From positions 558,001-622,000 of the forward strand of contig CP085323.1 of NCBI GenBank assembly GCA_022870745.1: a DNA stretch of 64,000 bases, read 5' to 3'. Source of the stretch: Silvibacterium acidisoli. GTDB lineage: Bacteria > Acidobacteriota > Terriglobia > Terriglobales > Acidobacteriaceae. The notes beneath the pieces are model-generated. The model did not search any database. It had not been told where the DNA came from and saw only the letters and a program-made list of their open reading frames with translations. The position numbers were made by a program, and so were the translations under genes. Shown one piece after another: positions 8,696 through 16,803 of the stretch; position 1 is the first letter of the stretch; every line of letters starts with the position of its first letter.

Positions 8696-9033
8696 CTGTT
8701 TACCTGGATGCAAAAAGTAGCAGGGCGACATATGACGCGCAATTGATTTGGATCACATTGGCGAAAGGATCATGCGAAACGTTCAAGGCGACGACAACCC
8801 CGGCAAGCAGCAGGAGCAAGCGTATGGGAGAAGGCGCCTCTGCATTCCTGGGATGTGCCACGAGATAATCCGCCTCCAGGCTCGTCTCAAACGCGTCTGG
8901 AATTACAGGCCGAAGCGACCCGTCCTTAAGCCATTTCCATGCGGCTAACTGGCTGCGAAGACAGTACCGAAAGCTGATAAACTGAGGTTTCGGGCCTTGT
9001 ATTTGAGGGCCACAGGATGAGAGGGACAGAGAT
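8696..9033. other. Intergenic spacer between acyltransferase and pdxS
   Basis: About 340 bases between divergent genes. It must hold promoters for both. A minus-strand open frame (8700-9041) crosses it but its translation has no recognisable fold or family and was not accepted. No riboswitch or strong hairpin was recognised. Confidence 0.5.
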
Positions 9034-10002
9034 ATGAGCAACGCCAGTCAGTCGAGCAACGGAAACGGTCTGCGCCTGAAGACCGGACTCGCAGAAATGC
9101 TGAAGGGCGGCGTCATCATGGACGTGATGAACGTCGAGCAGGCAAAGATTGCCGAGGAAGCCGGCGCTGTGGCGGTGATGGCGCTCGAGCGCGTGCCTGC
9201 CATGATTCGCGCCGAGGGTGGCGTGGCCCGTATGGCCAAGCCCAGCCTCATCAAGGAAATCATCGCCTCCGTCTCGATTCCGGTCATGGCCAAGGCCCGC
9301 ATCGGCCACTTTGCCGAAGCGCAGATTCTGCAGGCGCTGGGCGTCGACTTCATCGACGAGAGCGAAGTGCTGACACCGGCTGACGAAGTCCACCACATCG
9401 ACAAGCACGCATTCACCACGCCTTTCGTCTGCGGAGCCCGCGACCTGGGCGAAGCGTTGCGCCGCATCACCGAAGGCGCGGCCATGATCCGCACCAAGGG
9501 CGAAGCCGGCACCGGCGACGTTGTGCACGCAGTCCAGCACATGCGCCAGATCGTGCGCGAGATGAAGGGGCTGACCGTGCTCAGCGACCAGGAACTCTAC
9601 GTGGCCGCCAAGGAATACAAGGCTCCCTATGAGCTGATCCGCATGGTCGCGAAGACCGGCAAGCTGCCCGTTCCGAACTTCTCGGCAGGCGGCATCGCCA
9701 CCCCCGCCGACGCCGCGCTGATGATGCAGCTGGGTGCGGAATCGGTCTTCGTCGGCTCGGGCATCTTCATGAAGGAACGCGCCACCCCGCTCGACGTGGA
9801 GCTGAACGAAAAGGGCGAGCCGCGCAATCGCGAAGAACGCGAAGAAGCTGTTTCACGAGCCAAGGCAATCGTCACCGCGACCACGCACTTCGACGACCCG
9901 AAGATCCTGGCTGAAGCCAGCGAGCAGGTCACCGGATCAATGAAAGGCCTGGCAGCAGCAGCCCTCGAAGAAAAGGAACTCTTGCAAACCCGCGGCTGGT
10001 GA
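9034..10002 (+). CDS. pdxS: Pyridoxal 5'-phosphate synthase subunit PdxS
   Basis: 322 residues, a little longer than usual because of a roughly 14-residue N-terminal tail. PdxS condenses ribose 5-phosphate, glyceraldehyde 3-phosphate and ammonia into PLP (DXP-independent route). Key lysines are visible: K87 in VMAKARIGH (ribose Schiff base) and K155 in [10 protein letters not shown] (swinging lysine). The Asp in GGVIMDVMN and the phosphate-binding [20 protein letters not shown] block also match. The partner glutaminase pdxT lies 338 bases downstream, separated by a hairpin-rich spacer, so the two may not be tightly co-transcribed. Confidence 0.96.
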   Translation: MSNASQSSNGNGLRLKTGLAEMLKGGVIMDVMNVEQAKIAEEAGAVAVMALERVPAMIRAEGGVARMAKPSLIKEIIASVSIPVMAKARIGHFAEAQILQALGVDFIDESEVLTPADEVHHIDKHAFTTPFVCGARDLGEALRRITEGAAMIRTKGEAGTGDVVHAVQHMRQIVREMKGLTVLSDQELYVAAKEYKAPYELIRMVAKTGKLPVPNFSAGGIATPADAALMMQLGAESVFVGSGIFMKERATPLDVELNEKGEPRNREEREEAVSRAKAIVTATTHFDDPKILAEASEQVTGSMKGLAAAALEEKELLQTRGW

Positions 10003-10340
10003 ATTGCCATTCGGGCGGGCGCGGCTTCGCCGCCTTTCCTGGCTGACCTAAGGTATGGGGCGCGCCGTTGGCGCGCTCCTTTGATTTCGACGGTGTTTGA
10101 AAGGGCGCGGCTTTCGCCGTGCGATCGCGAGAAGGCCCGCGAGACACACTGGGCTTACAGCACGCAGTTTCGAAAGGACATACCTTTACCCGCGCAAGGG
10201 CCTGCGAAACGTATGCCGCTTGGAGCAACGGCTTTGTGAAAGGGCACGGCTTCAGCCGTGCCATAGTGCCCGCAAAAACATAGGGGCTTTAGCCCCTGAG
10301 GGATGCATTTCCTGCAACACTTGCAAGAAAGGTTTGATCG
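10003..10340. repeat. Hairpin-rich spacer between pdxS and pdxT
   Basis: A 338-base gap holding several short palindromes. Two are clean: GGCACGGC-TTCA-GCCGTGCC at 10243-10262 and AGGGGC-TTTA-GCCCCT at 10282-10297. The first half carries GCGGC-TTC-GCCGC and GCGCGCC-GTT-GGCGCGC. The GGC-TTCA-GCC core recurs in other spacers of this window (30157-30176, 37025-37044, 37227-37246), so these belong to a dispersed REP-like family. No gene is supported here. Confidence 0.65.
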
Positions 10341-10940
10341 TTGGCCGATACGGAACAGTCAACAACTCCTCGCATCGGAGTACTCGCAATCCAGGGCGAC
10401 TTCGCAGCGCATGCGGATGCGCTGCGCGATGCTGGCGCTGAACCGGTTCTCGTTCGCAAACCGGAGCAGCTTGCCGGGCTCGACGGGCTGGTGCTTCCCG
10501 GAGGCGAATCGACGACCTTCCTGAAGCTGCTGGAGCGCGCAAACTTTCTCGACTCCCTCCAACAGTTCGTAAAGACGAGTCCGACCTTCGGCACCTGCGC
10601 CGGCTGCATCCTGCTGGCGAAAGAAGTGCTGCACCCCGCGCAGCCCAGCCTGGGGGTGCTCGATGCCACCGTCGAGCGCAACGCTTATGGACGGCAGATC
10701 GATAGCGTGATCGAAAACGCAGAGACGAAGCTTGGCCTTATGGAGCTGGTTTATATTCGTGCACCCCGTATCGTGAAGACTGGACCAGACGTCGAGATCC
10801 TCGCTGAACGCGATGGCTTCCCGGTCCTGGTCTCGCAGGGGAACATCCTTGCCGCGACCTTCCACCCTGAACTTTCTTCCGACCGCCTCGTCCACCGTTA
10901 CTTTGTCGATCGCGTGCGCGAACACGCGGCCCGCGCCTAG
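10341..10940 (+). CDS. pdxT: Pyridoxal 5'-phosphate synthase glutaminase subunit PdxT
   Basis: 199 residues. PdxT hydrolyses glutamine and channels ammonia to PdxS. Catalytic Cys86 lies in GTCAGCILLA, with His175 and Glu177 in TFHPELSSDR; the oxyanion-strand segment LPGGESTT is near 53. TTG at 10341 is the most plausible start: an AAAGG ribosome site lies 8 bases upstream and the family N-terminus IGVLAIQGD begins only 11 residues in, with no ATG between. The coxB ATG follows 6 bases after the stop, so cox genes could be read through from pdxT. Confidence 0.94.
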   Translation: MADTEQSTTPRIGVLAIQGDFAAHADALRDAGAEPVLVRKPEQLAGLDGLVLPGGESTTFLKLLERANFLDSLQQFVKTSPTFGTCAGCILLAKEVLHPAQPSLGVLDATVERNAYGRQIDSVIENAETKLGLMELVYIRAPRIVKTGPDVEILAERDGFPVLVSQGNILAATFHPELSSDRLVHRYFVDRVREHAARA

Positions 10941-10946
10941 CCTGCT

Positions 10947-11723
10947 ATGACGATGCATCCGGGTCTTCTTCTGCAGGCGCGGATGCCGTGGGCGCCTTTC
11001 AACGGGTCGCTTGAAGGCGCGCGGATCGACCGGCTACTTCTTTACAACCTTATTGCCTTCGCCATTGTCTTTGCGCTGGCTCAGGTATGGATCATTGTCG
11101 TGATGCTGCGGCGGAAGCCCCGCGGGAACGGCCTGCCTGCAGCCCTTCGCTGGGCGATGATTGCTGTCTTCGGCGTGCTTTACATCTGGACGGGCATTGC
11201 GGCACAGCGGCTCTGGGCGAACAGCCAGTTTGCCGGTCCCGCTCCGGAAGCGATGCAGGTGGAAGTCACCGGCGCACAGTTCCAGTGGTACTTCCGCTAT
11301 CCGGGAACCGACGCGACCTTTGGCGCGGTGCGTTCGCAGCTTGTGGATGCCGCATCGGGCAATCCGCTGGGGCTGGATCCGGCCGATCCGGCATCGAAGG
11401 ACGACGTGGTTTCGAGCCTGCTGGTTTTGCCTGCCGGGCGCGAGGTCGATCTGCGGCTGCGGTCACTCGACGTCATCCACGGCTTGTTCATCCCAGGCAT
11501 GAGGCTCAAGGAAAACGCCGTGCCCGGCATGATTCTGCATGTGCACTTCACCCCGCAGACACCGGGGACTTATTCGATCCTCTGCAGCCAGGTCTGCGGC
11601 CTGGGGCACGCGCGAATGCAGGCTCGCCTGCTGGTCGTCCCCGAAAAGCAGTTCACCGAGTGGCTGGGAGTGCGTGAGCATCTGCGGCAGGCCGGATTGG
11701 CTGGAGGCGTAAGTCGCCCATGA
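10947..11723 (+). CDS. coxB: Cytochrome c oxidase subunit II (CuA-binding)
   Basis: 258 residues. Two N-terminal membrane helices (about 33-52 and 69-87) are followed by a periplasmic cupredoxin domain that accepts electrons from cytochrome c through the binuclear CuA centre. CuA ligands are visible: His178 (IHGLFIPG), Cys213, Cys217, His221 and Met224 in CSQVCGLGHARM. The residue between the cysteines is Gln215, where most type-A oxidases have Glu; that Glu is also a ligand of the Mg/Mn site, so the site is altered. No haem c motif is fused. It overlaps coxA by 4 bases (ATGA). Confidence 0.94.
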   Translation: MTMHPGLLLQARMPWAPFNGSLEGARIDRLLLYNLIAFAIVFALAQVWIIVVMLRRKPRGNGLPAALRWAMIAVFGVLYIWTGIAAQRLWANSQFAGPAPEAMQVEVTGAQFQWYFRYPGTDATFGAVRSQLVDAASGNPLGLDPADPASKDDVVSSLLVLPAGREVDLRLRSLDVIHGLFIPGMRLKENAVPGMILHVHFTPQTPGTYSILCSQVCGLGHARMQARLLVVPEKQFTEWLGVREHLRQAGLAGGVSRP

Positions 11724-13378
11724 GAAAGCTGTTTACCACCGATCACCGTTCGCTTGGCGTGCTCTACCTGCTGCTCTCACTGGCCGCGGTGGCGACCGGC
11801 ACGCTGCTCTCCCTGCTAATGCGCGTGCATCGCATCTGGCCGGATACGCCGCTTCCGCTGCTGGGGCTTATGAAACCCGAGGACTACCTTGCGTTGGTGA
11901 CGATGCACGGCACCCTGATGGTCTTTTTCGTGCTGACGGTGGCTCCACAAAATGGTTTTGCCAGCCTGGTTCTACCCGGCCAGATTGGGGCGCGGCACAT
12001 GGCCTTTCCGCGCCTCAATGCCATTTCCTTCTGGTTAATGGCATTGGCTTTTACCATTTTGATCTCCGCTTTTGCTCTGCCGTCGGGTGCGCCGCTCTCA
12101 GGCTGGGCTAGCTATCCTCCGCTGAGCGCGATCGCTTCCGCCGGACCAGGACAGGGTACAGGCATGGACCTGTGGCTGTTGAGCATTGGCATCTTCTGCG
12201 TGGCGGCGTGGCTGGGGGCGGTGAACCTGCTGGCGACGATTCTCGGCGAGCGTGGCGCGGGAATGACCTGGTCGCGGCTTCCCCTGACGGTATGGGCCTG
12301 GCTGACGACGTCGATCCTGACCCTTCTGGTTTTCAGCGTACTGCTGGCAGCAGCAGTGCTGCTCTTCTCCGACCGGCATTTCGGCTCAAGCTTCTTCGTC
12401 CCGCTGAACGATGTAGTGAATGGCCACGTGGTCGGTCGCGGCGATGGCTCTCCCCTGCTTTGGCTGCATCTTTTCTGGTTTTTTGGCCACCCGGAGGTCT
12501 ACATCGCCATCCTGCCCGGAATGGGGCTGGCGACTTCGCTTTTTGCCAACTTCACCCGGCGGCGCGTGGCGGGATACAAGGTCATGGCGGCAATGCTGGT
12601 TGCCATCGGCGGGCTGGGACTTCTGGTGTGGGGTCACCACATGTTCGTAAGCGGCATGAATCCCTATGCTGGAACAGCCTTTGCGCTCACTACGATGGCC
12701 ATCGCGGTACCGAGTACCGTCGAGGTCATCGGCTGGCTTTCTACCCTCTGGGGCGGCGGCCTGCGGCTGACCACTCCGATGCTCTTTGCGCTGGGCTTCC
12801 TGTCATTTTTCATCGCCGGCGGGCTCACTGGACCGATTCTGGCGCAGCCCGCGCTGGATACTTACCTGCACAATACCTTCTTTGTTGTCGCGCACTTCCA
12901 CCTCATTATGGCCATGGCCGGGGTCTTCTCGGTCTTCGCCGGGATCTACTACTGGTTTCCGCTGATGACCGGGCGCATGATGAACGATCTGCTGGGCAAA
13001 CTGCATTTCTGGATCTCCCTGATCGCGGCTTACGGCACTTTTCTGCCGATGCACATTTCCGGACTCGCCGGGGAGCCCCGCCACTACGAGCGGCTGGCGG
13101 GGCCGGTCGTCTCCTTCAGCGAAATTCTGCCCAATGAACGCGGCATAACCTGGTCGGCAATCCTGCTAGGGGCAGCGCAGCTGTTGTTTCTCTGGAATCT
13201 CTTCGCGAGCGCGAAACGCGGTGAGCGGGCGACCGAAAACCCGTGGCAGGCAACCACCCTCGAGTGGGCGCCGGAGATTCCTCGGCGGCGTATCGAACGC
13301 GGCCCATACGAATATGAAAACGGCGGAACAGAAAGTATGTTTCGTCCGCAGTGGGAATCCGCATCGAAACAGGAGTAA
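11720..13378 (+). CDS. coxA: Cytochrome c oxidase subunit I with atypical proton-channel residues
   Basis: 552 residues, about 12-13 helices. It is the catalytic haem-copper subunit. Ligands are all present: His63 and His394 (low-spin haem), His392 (high-spin haem), His257, His306 and His307 (CuB); Tyr261 in GHPEVY is the cross-linked tyrosine and Glu259 the D-channel end, so it looks like an active O2 reductase of the A class. Three usually conserved residues differ: His93 replaces the D-channel entrance Asp (ARHMAFPRLN), Glu335 replaces the K-channel Lys (PSTVEVIGW), and Asn385 replaces the Mg-ligand Asp (LHNTFFVV). The gene overlaps coxB by 4 bases and lies 24 bases before coxC. Confidence 0.95.
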   Translation: MRKLFTTDHRSLGVLYLLLSLAAVATGTLLSLLMRVHRIWPDTPLPLLGLMKPEDYLALVTMHGTLMVFFVLTVAPQNGFASLVLPGQIGARHMAFPRLNAISFWLMALAFTILISAFALPSGAPLSGWASYPPLSAIASAGPGQGTGMDLWLLSIGIFCVAAWLGAVNLLATILGERGAGMTWSRLPLTVWAWLTTSILTLLVFSVLLAAAVLLFSDRHFGSSFFVPLNDVVNGHVVGRGDGSPLLWLHLFWFFGHPEVYIAILPGMGLATSLFANFTRRRVAGYKVMAAMLVAIGGLGLLVWGHHMFVSGMNPYAGTAFALTTMAIAVPSTVEVIGWLSTLWGGGLRLTTPMLFALGFLSFFIAGGLTGPILAQPALDTYLHNTFFVVAHFHLIMAMAGVFSVFAGIYYWFPLMTGRMMNDLLGKLHFWISLIAAYGTFLPMHISGLAGEPRHYERLAGPVVSFSEILPNERGITWSAILLGAAQLLFLWNLFASAKRGERATENPWQATTLEWAPEIPRRRIERGPYEYENGGTESMFRPQWESASKQE

Positions 13379-13402
13379 TCTTTCTGTGATTGGGGAACTC
13401 CC

Positions 13403-14164
13403 ATGCCCGCCACTTTCACTCCGAAAAACGTCGAGATTGAACGGAAGCATACCGGTATCGGTGGCAAACCACCAGTTGATCGGCGTCCTACAGGTGGTGG
13501 AGGCGACGGAGATAACTGGGATAACCGGCCATCCGGCCGCCGCGGCCCCCGCGAGCTGCTGAGCCGCTACCGGCTGGGCGTGCTTTTTGCCCTGGCGGGT
13601 GACCTGATGTTCTTCGTGGCGCTGGTCAGCGCCTTCTTCGTCCGGCAGAGCGCCGGGCACTTCGATGCGAGAGAAAACTACGTCTCCGACTGGCACCCGA
13701 TCGCGGTGCCTCCGATTCTATGGGTTAACACCGCCATCCTGCTGCTAAGCAGTCTCACCATGGAGATTGCCCGGCGGCAGCTCTTCCGCGAGATTGACGT
13801 CATGGAGGAATGGCTGGGGCTGGGGCGGCCAGCAGTCAAACGCGCGGCTCCCTGGATGGTAGTAACGGTGGTTTTGGGCGTCCTCTTCGTCATCGGCCAG
13901 TGGATCGCCTGGGGACAGCTCACGCAGCAGGGCTTCCACTTCAACTCTCCCGACCCGAGCAGCCACTTCTTCTACCTGATCACGGGCACGCACGGATTGC
14001 ACCTCGTTCTCGGCATCGTGGCCCTCGCAGCCGCATTGGGCGCGCTCTTCACCCTCAAGCGAGTGGAGCTGCGGCAGATCGTGGTCGACTGCACCGCCTG
14101 GTACTGGCACACAATGGGTATCTTCTGGATTTTCCTGTTCGTGCTGCTAGCCTATTTCCAGTGA
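13403..14164 (+). CDS. coxC: Cytochrome c oxidase subunit III
   Basis: 253 residues. A polar, Gly- and Arg-rich N-terminal tail of about 50 residues precedes the membrane part, which begins near LGVLFALAGDLMFFVALVSAFF. The family core THGLHLVLGIVALA near 195 and the C-terminal WYWHTMGIFWIFLFVLLAYF segment are clear. Five to six helices are predicted by eye. Subunit III stabilises subunit I and may guide O2 and protons. The long tail is unusual for the family and probably cytosolic. The stop codon overlaps the start of the small CxxC protein. Confidence 0.93.
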   Translation: MPATFTPKNVEIERKHTGIGGKPPVDRRPTGGGGDGDNWDNRPSGRRGPRELLSRYRLGVLFALAGDLMFFVALVSAFFVRQSAGHFDARENYVSDWHPIAVPPILWVNTAILLLSSLTMEIARRQLFREIDVMEEWLGLGRPAVKRAAPWMVVTVVLGVLFVIGQWIAWGQLTQQGFHFNSPDPSSHFFYLITGTHGLHLVLGIVALAAALGALFTLKRVELRQIVVDCTAWYWHTMGIFWIFLFVLLAYFQ

Positions 14165-14379
14165 AGATTCTTTGCCGGGCCATTCTGGCCCTCTTTCTAA
14201 TTGCTCCGGGAGTTTGCTTCGCGCAGGGATGCAGCCTGTGCCGGGACTCGACTGCGGGGTCTGCTCCGCATGCTCGCAAGGGATTGCAAAGGGCGATTCT
14301 TGTGCTGGGGATTCCGGCGGGACTGGTGTTTGTCGGAGTTTTGGTAGTGGCTTCGCGGGTTGGAACGCGGGGCGAGTAG
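14161..14379 (+). CDS. Small exported CxxC membrane protein coupled to coxC
   Basis: 72 residues. A GTG start at 14161 overlaps the coxC stop (GTGA), which argues for translational coupling and a role with the oxidase. An N-terminal hydrophobic stretch ends in VCFAQGC, as in a signal peptide cut before or near Cys. GCSLCRD then gives a CxxC pair on the outer face, and a single transmembrane helix lies at about 47-66. The pair could bind copper or haem, or form a redox disulfide, but no function is known to me. Similar tiny QGCxxCR membrane proteins next to oxidase genes come to mind from Acidobacteria and Bacteroidetes; this is memory, not a search. Confidence 0.6.
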   Translation: MKILCRAILALFLIAPGVCFAQGCSLCRDSTAGSAPHARKGLQRAILVLGIPAGLVFVGVLVVASRVGTRGE

Positions 14380-14773
14380 TTTTGATTTAATAAGTACGAT
14401 TTAATCAACGATATATAGAGATAGTCGCCCTACGCACGCGACATCCCAACCCACCAACTTAATCTTCGACTTTCAACTCCCTGCATCAACAGTATCTATC
14501 TTCAACAAAGTTGTTGTTATAGGTTGGCATGACGGAGTAACTTCACGGCTCGCTTTTTCTTCAAAGCCTGGCGCTGCTTTCCGATTCGATGTCGTAGCCT
14601 GGGGCCATCAGAACAAACCCGATTATTTGTTTTGACACACAAGAGGGTCGAGATTTTCGACACGGCATTTTGGTGGTTTGAGCTTCATGAGTGTCATGCT
14701 TTCCCACCCAAGCGGAGCTTGGATGGGGCACCCTTTTTGTGTCGGATTGAGATGGGTTTGAAGGCGTCTGTTG
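14380..14773. other. Spacer after cox genes with a terminator-like hairpin
   Basis: 394 bases without a supported gene. CCCACCCAAGC (14703-14713) pairs with GCTTGGATGGGG (14717-14728) over a 3-base loop, with one G-T pair, followed by CACCCTTTTTG. It could end transcripts from the left. The same CCCACCC-AAGC type of hairpin is familiar from acidobacterial spacers (recollection only). A 65-codon frame through it has no family features. Confidence 0.45.
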
Positions 14774-14989
14774 TTAGCGGCTGCCGCCGCCTACGAAGTG
14801 TACGATCTCTAACTTATCGCCGGTGTTAAGCGGGGTTTCTGCCCATCTGGGGCGGGGTACGATATCTCCGTTTTGCTCGATGGCTACGCGGTCGCCTTTG
14901 AGATTCAGGGCGGAGACGAGATCGGCTACAGTTGCCTTGTCCGGAAGCTCGGCGAAGTCACGCGGCTCTCCGTTGATGACGATGTTCAT
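14774..14989 (-). CDS. thiS: Sulfur carrier protein ThiS
   Basis: 71 residues with the ubiquitin-like (beta-grasp) pattern: MNIVINGEPRDF, then TVADLVSAL, VAIEQNGDIVPR, and a C-terminal GDKLEIVHFVGGG. ThiS carries the thiocarboxylate sulfur for the thiazole ring of thiamine. The functional form must end in Gly-Gly; here two residues (Ser-Arg) follow GGG, so either the tail is trimmed or the codons lie beyond the active end. No thiG, thiF or thiE is nearby. A strong hairpin (15007-15043) separates it from the upstream minus-strand gene. Confidence 0.85.
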   Translation of the reverse strand: MNIVINGEPRDFAELPDKATVADLVSALNLKGDRVAIEQNGDIVPRPRWAETPLNTGDKLEIVHFVGGGSR

Positions 14990-15006
14990 GATCTGAATTT
15001 ACCAGC

Positions 15007-15043
15007 AGAATGGCCCGGTCCTTTGAGCGGACCGGGCCATTCT
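15007..15043 (-). terminator. Strong hairpin upstream of thiS
   Basis: AGAATGGCCCGGTCC (15007-15021) and GGACCGGGCCATTCT (15029-15043) form a perfect 15-bp stem with a 7-base loop. It lies between the small membrane protein gene (15085-15288) and thiS, both on the minus strand, so it probably ends the upstream transcript. No long T run follows on either strand. Confidence 0.6.
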
Positions 15044-15084
15044 GTACAGAGCCTTTTGCGCAGTCGAGAGAACGAGGCTGAGGA

Positions 15085-15288
15085 TCAGTGCAGCAGTTTC
15101 CAGATGATCCAACCGCCCAGGCTGGCCATCGCCAGCACGAGGGTGAAAATCAGGGCTAAGGCAACACCGCGGAAAGATCCCACGGGGTTTTCCTCGTAAA
15201 AGTCGACGACCTGAAGTCGTTCAGGTCGATGAGAAACGATTTTAAGAACGGGCGGAGTGAAGGCAGCGTCAACGACAGGTGGGCCCAT
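15085..15288 (-). CDS. Small single-helix membrane protein
   Basis: 67 residues, not recognised. The first 40 residues are polar and Pro/Val-rich, then one clear transmembrane helix (GVALALIFTLVLAMASLGGW) lies near the C-terminus, followed by a short IWKLLH end. This is the layout of a tail-anchored or single-pass protein facing the cytosol. The start codon is ATG; a purine-rich AGGA stretch lies upstream. Nothing in the surroundings (thiS downstream, UBP finger upstream) suggests a role. Confidence 0.55.
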   Translation of the reverse strand: MGPPVVDAAFTPPVLKIVSHRPERLQVVDFYEENPVGSFRGVALALIFTLVLAMASLGGWIIWKLLH

Positions 15289-15395
15289 GGATGTATTCCT
15301 CCATGATTCGTCTATCGGCGCTGCCGCTCAAGGCTTTAGATCAAGATGGGAATGTGTTTCAAAATAGAACAACCCGGCTTTTCCGGCTGCGATAC

Positions 15396-15424
15396 GCAGA
15401 TTCCTCACTTGCTCGAAATGACAA
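15396..15424 (+). repeat. Half copy of the GTCAT/ATGAC dispersed repeat
   Basis: GCAGATTCCTCACTTG followed by CTCGAAATGACAA matches the right half of the repeats at 30211-30295 and 35165-35224. The left arm is missing or diverged. Confidence 0.5.
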
Positions 15425-15472
15425 CTTCTTGTAGAAGTGCGCTGCCAATATAGAGATCGACCGGCTGGTGAA

Positions 15473-15739
15473 TTACTTGAACATTAATTCCAGCTGATCG
15501 ACAAAACACCATCCCCAGTCTTCTCCGGGCTCGATCGAGCGCATGATGGGGTGGTGGGTGGTGTGAAAATGCTTGGTCGCGTGCTTGTTTTTCGAGGAGT
15601 CGCAGCAGCCGACATGTCCGCACTCCATGCAAAGGCGCAGGTGGACCCAGGTGTCGCCCATCTTGAGGCATTCTTCGCAGCCGTTGGTTTTCGGGTGAAC
15701 GTTATGGATGTGATCGAGGTGTGTACATTTGGCTGCCAT
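15473..15739 (-). CDS. UBP-type zinc-finger protein
   Basis: 88 residues. The Cys/His pattern fits a zf-UBP domain: CTHLDHIH at the start, GCEECLKMGDTWVHLRLC in the middle, then CGHVGCCDSSKNKHATKHFHTTHHPI, with Cys and His at the expected spacing. Eukaryotic versions bind the free C-terminus of ubiquitin; bacterial stand-alone copies are common and of unknown role. The ending (EPGEDWGWCFVDQLELMF) is typical of the bacterial group. It is divergent from nuoA. Confidence 0.88.
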   Translation of the reverse strand: MAAKCTHLDHIHNVHPKTNGCEECLKMGDTWVHLRLCMECGHVGCCDSSKNKHATKHFHTTHHPIMRSIEPGEDWGWCFVDQLELMFK

Positions 15740-15819
15740 GTTTGTCTCCGCGATAAAGTTTACGCCCTTGAGATGCAGGGTTTGCCGCTATTCGGCAGCC
15801 TCTCAAGGCGTTTCATTAC

Positions 15820-15848
15820 TTGACTCTTGACAGTCGAAAAACTAGAGT
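15820..15848 (+). promoter_or_regulatory. Possible sigma-70 promoter for the nuo operon
   Basis: TTGACT (15820-15825) and TAGAGT (15843-15848) stand 17 bases apart, a good -35/-10 arrangement about 45 bases before the chosen nuoA start. This is based on hexamer similarity alone. Confidence 0.4.
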
Positions 15849-15895
15849 TCAAAGGGTAGGTGTTCGGCGTATTTTCCTTGGGGGAAATGAGCAGC

Positions 15896-16303
15896 ATGCA
15901 ATCCCATCCTTACAGCTGGAACTACATTCCGCTCGTTCTCCAGATCCTGGTGGCGATCGGCATGGGGTGCAGTATGACCACGGTGTCGTGGCTGATTGGC
16001 CGTCACCGCAATTCGAAGACCAAGCTTGAAGCGTATGAGTGCGGAATCCCCGCCGAGGGCGATGCCCGCGGGCGTTTCTCCGTTCGCTTCTACATGGTCG
16101 CCATGCTTTTCATTCTGTTTGACGTTGAAGCCGTGTTTATGTTGCCGTGGGCGGTAATTTACCGCAAGCTTCCGGCGATTACCGGCTCACACATGTTCGG
16201 TTTCTGGGAGATGCTGGTGTACCTCGGCTTCGTGCTGGTCGGCTTCTTCTACATCATGAAAAAAGGCATTCTGGACTGGGCATCGGACAAGGCCGATTTA
16301 TAA
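15896..16303 (+). CDS. nuoA: NADH-quinone oxidoreductase subunit A
   Basis: 135 residues from the ATG at 15896. This start has a GGGGGA ribosome site (15880-15885) at a 10-base distance; the ATG at 15887 is too close to it and a GTG at 15860 is less convincing. NuoA is a three-helix membrane subunit near the quinone site. The conserved loop YECGIPAEGDARGRFSVRFY is at about 40-60, and the DVEAVFMLPW helix follows. It opens the complex I operon; nuoC starts 5 bases after its stop, so nuoB, which normally lies between, is absent. Confidence 0.93.
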   Translation: MQSHPYSWNYIPLVLQILVAIGMGCSMTTVSWLIGRHRNSKTKLEAYECGIPAEGDARGRFSVRFYMVAMLFILFDVEAVFMLPWAVIYRKLPAITGSHMFGFWEMLVYLGFVLVGFFYIMKKGILDWASDKADL

Positions 16304-16308
16304 ACGAG

Positions 16309-16803
16309 ATGAACTCGACCCCCCTTGGTAAAGACGAAGTATTCGAGGCCCTCGCAGAGAACAGGGCCATTGCCTCTCTTCAATCTTCCCTTCCCGGCGC
16401 TATCACCGATGCAAAGTTTGACCGTAACGAACTGACCCTGACGATTGCGCGCGACCAGATTCGCGCCGCCGCCCAGGTGGTGCAGAAGGCCGGCTACAAC
16501 TTTCTCGAAGATGTGACCTGCGTGGACTGGTATCCGAGCGAACCGCGCTTTCAGGTGACCTATCACATCGTTTCGCATTCGCTGAAGGAGCGGCTGCGGC
16601 TGATCTCGATGGTCGACTCCGTCGATGCGTCGATTGACAGCATTGTGCCTGTCTGGCCGTCGGCAAACTTCTATGAGCGCGAGGTCTTCGACCTCTTCGG
16701 TGTCCGCTTCCATGGCCACCCGAATCTGCGCCGCATCATGATGCCCGACGAGTGGAAAGGGCATCCCCTGCGTAAGGACTACCCGGTGGAGGGATACCGC
16801 TAA
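16309..16803 (+). CDS. nuoC: NADH-quinone oxidoreductase subunit C
   Basis: 164 residues. The reading frame extends further upstream but the ATG at 16309, 5 bases after the nuoA stop, is the natural start. NuoC is part of the hydrophilic connecting module that docks with NuoD. The signature EREVFDLFGVRFHGHPNLRR is at about 123-142 and the end EWKGHPLRKDYPVEGYR is the family C-terminus. It is separate from NuoD, unlike the fused E. coli NuoCD. Its stop overlaps the nuoD start (TAATG). Confidence 0.95.
   Translation: MNSTPLGKDEVFEALAENRAIASLQSSLPGAITDAKFDRNELTLTIARDQIRAAAQVVQKAGYNFLEDVTCVDWYPSEPRFQVTYHIVSHSLKERLRLISMVDSVDASIDSIVPVWPSANFYEREVFDLFGVRFHGHPNLRRIMMPDEWKGHPLRKDYPVEGYR

Noticed and set aside
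8700-9041. 113-codon minus-strand frame upstream of pdxS
   Set aside because: It overlaps the pdxS start and the promoter space, has no recognisable domain and no ribosome site.
14632-14829. 65-codon frame upstream of thiS
   Set aside because: It covers a terminator-like hairpin and overlaps thiS on the other strand.
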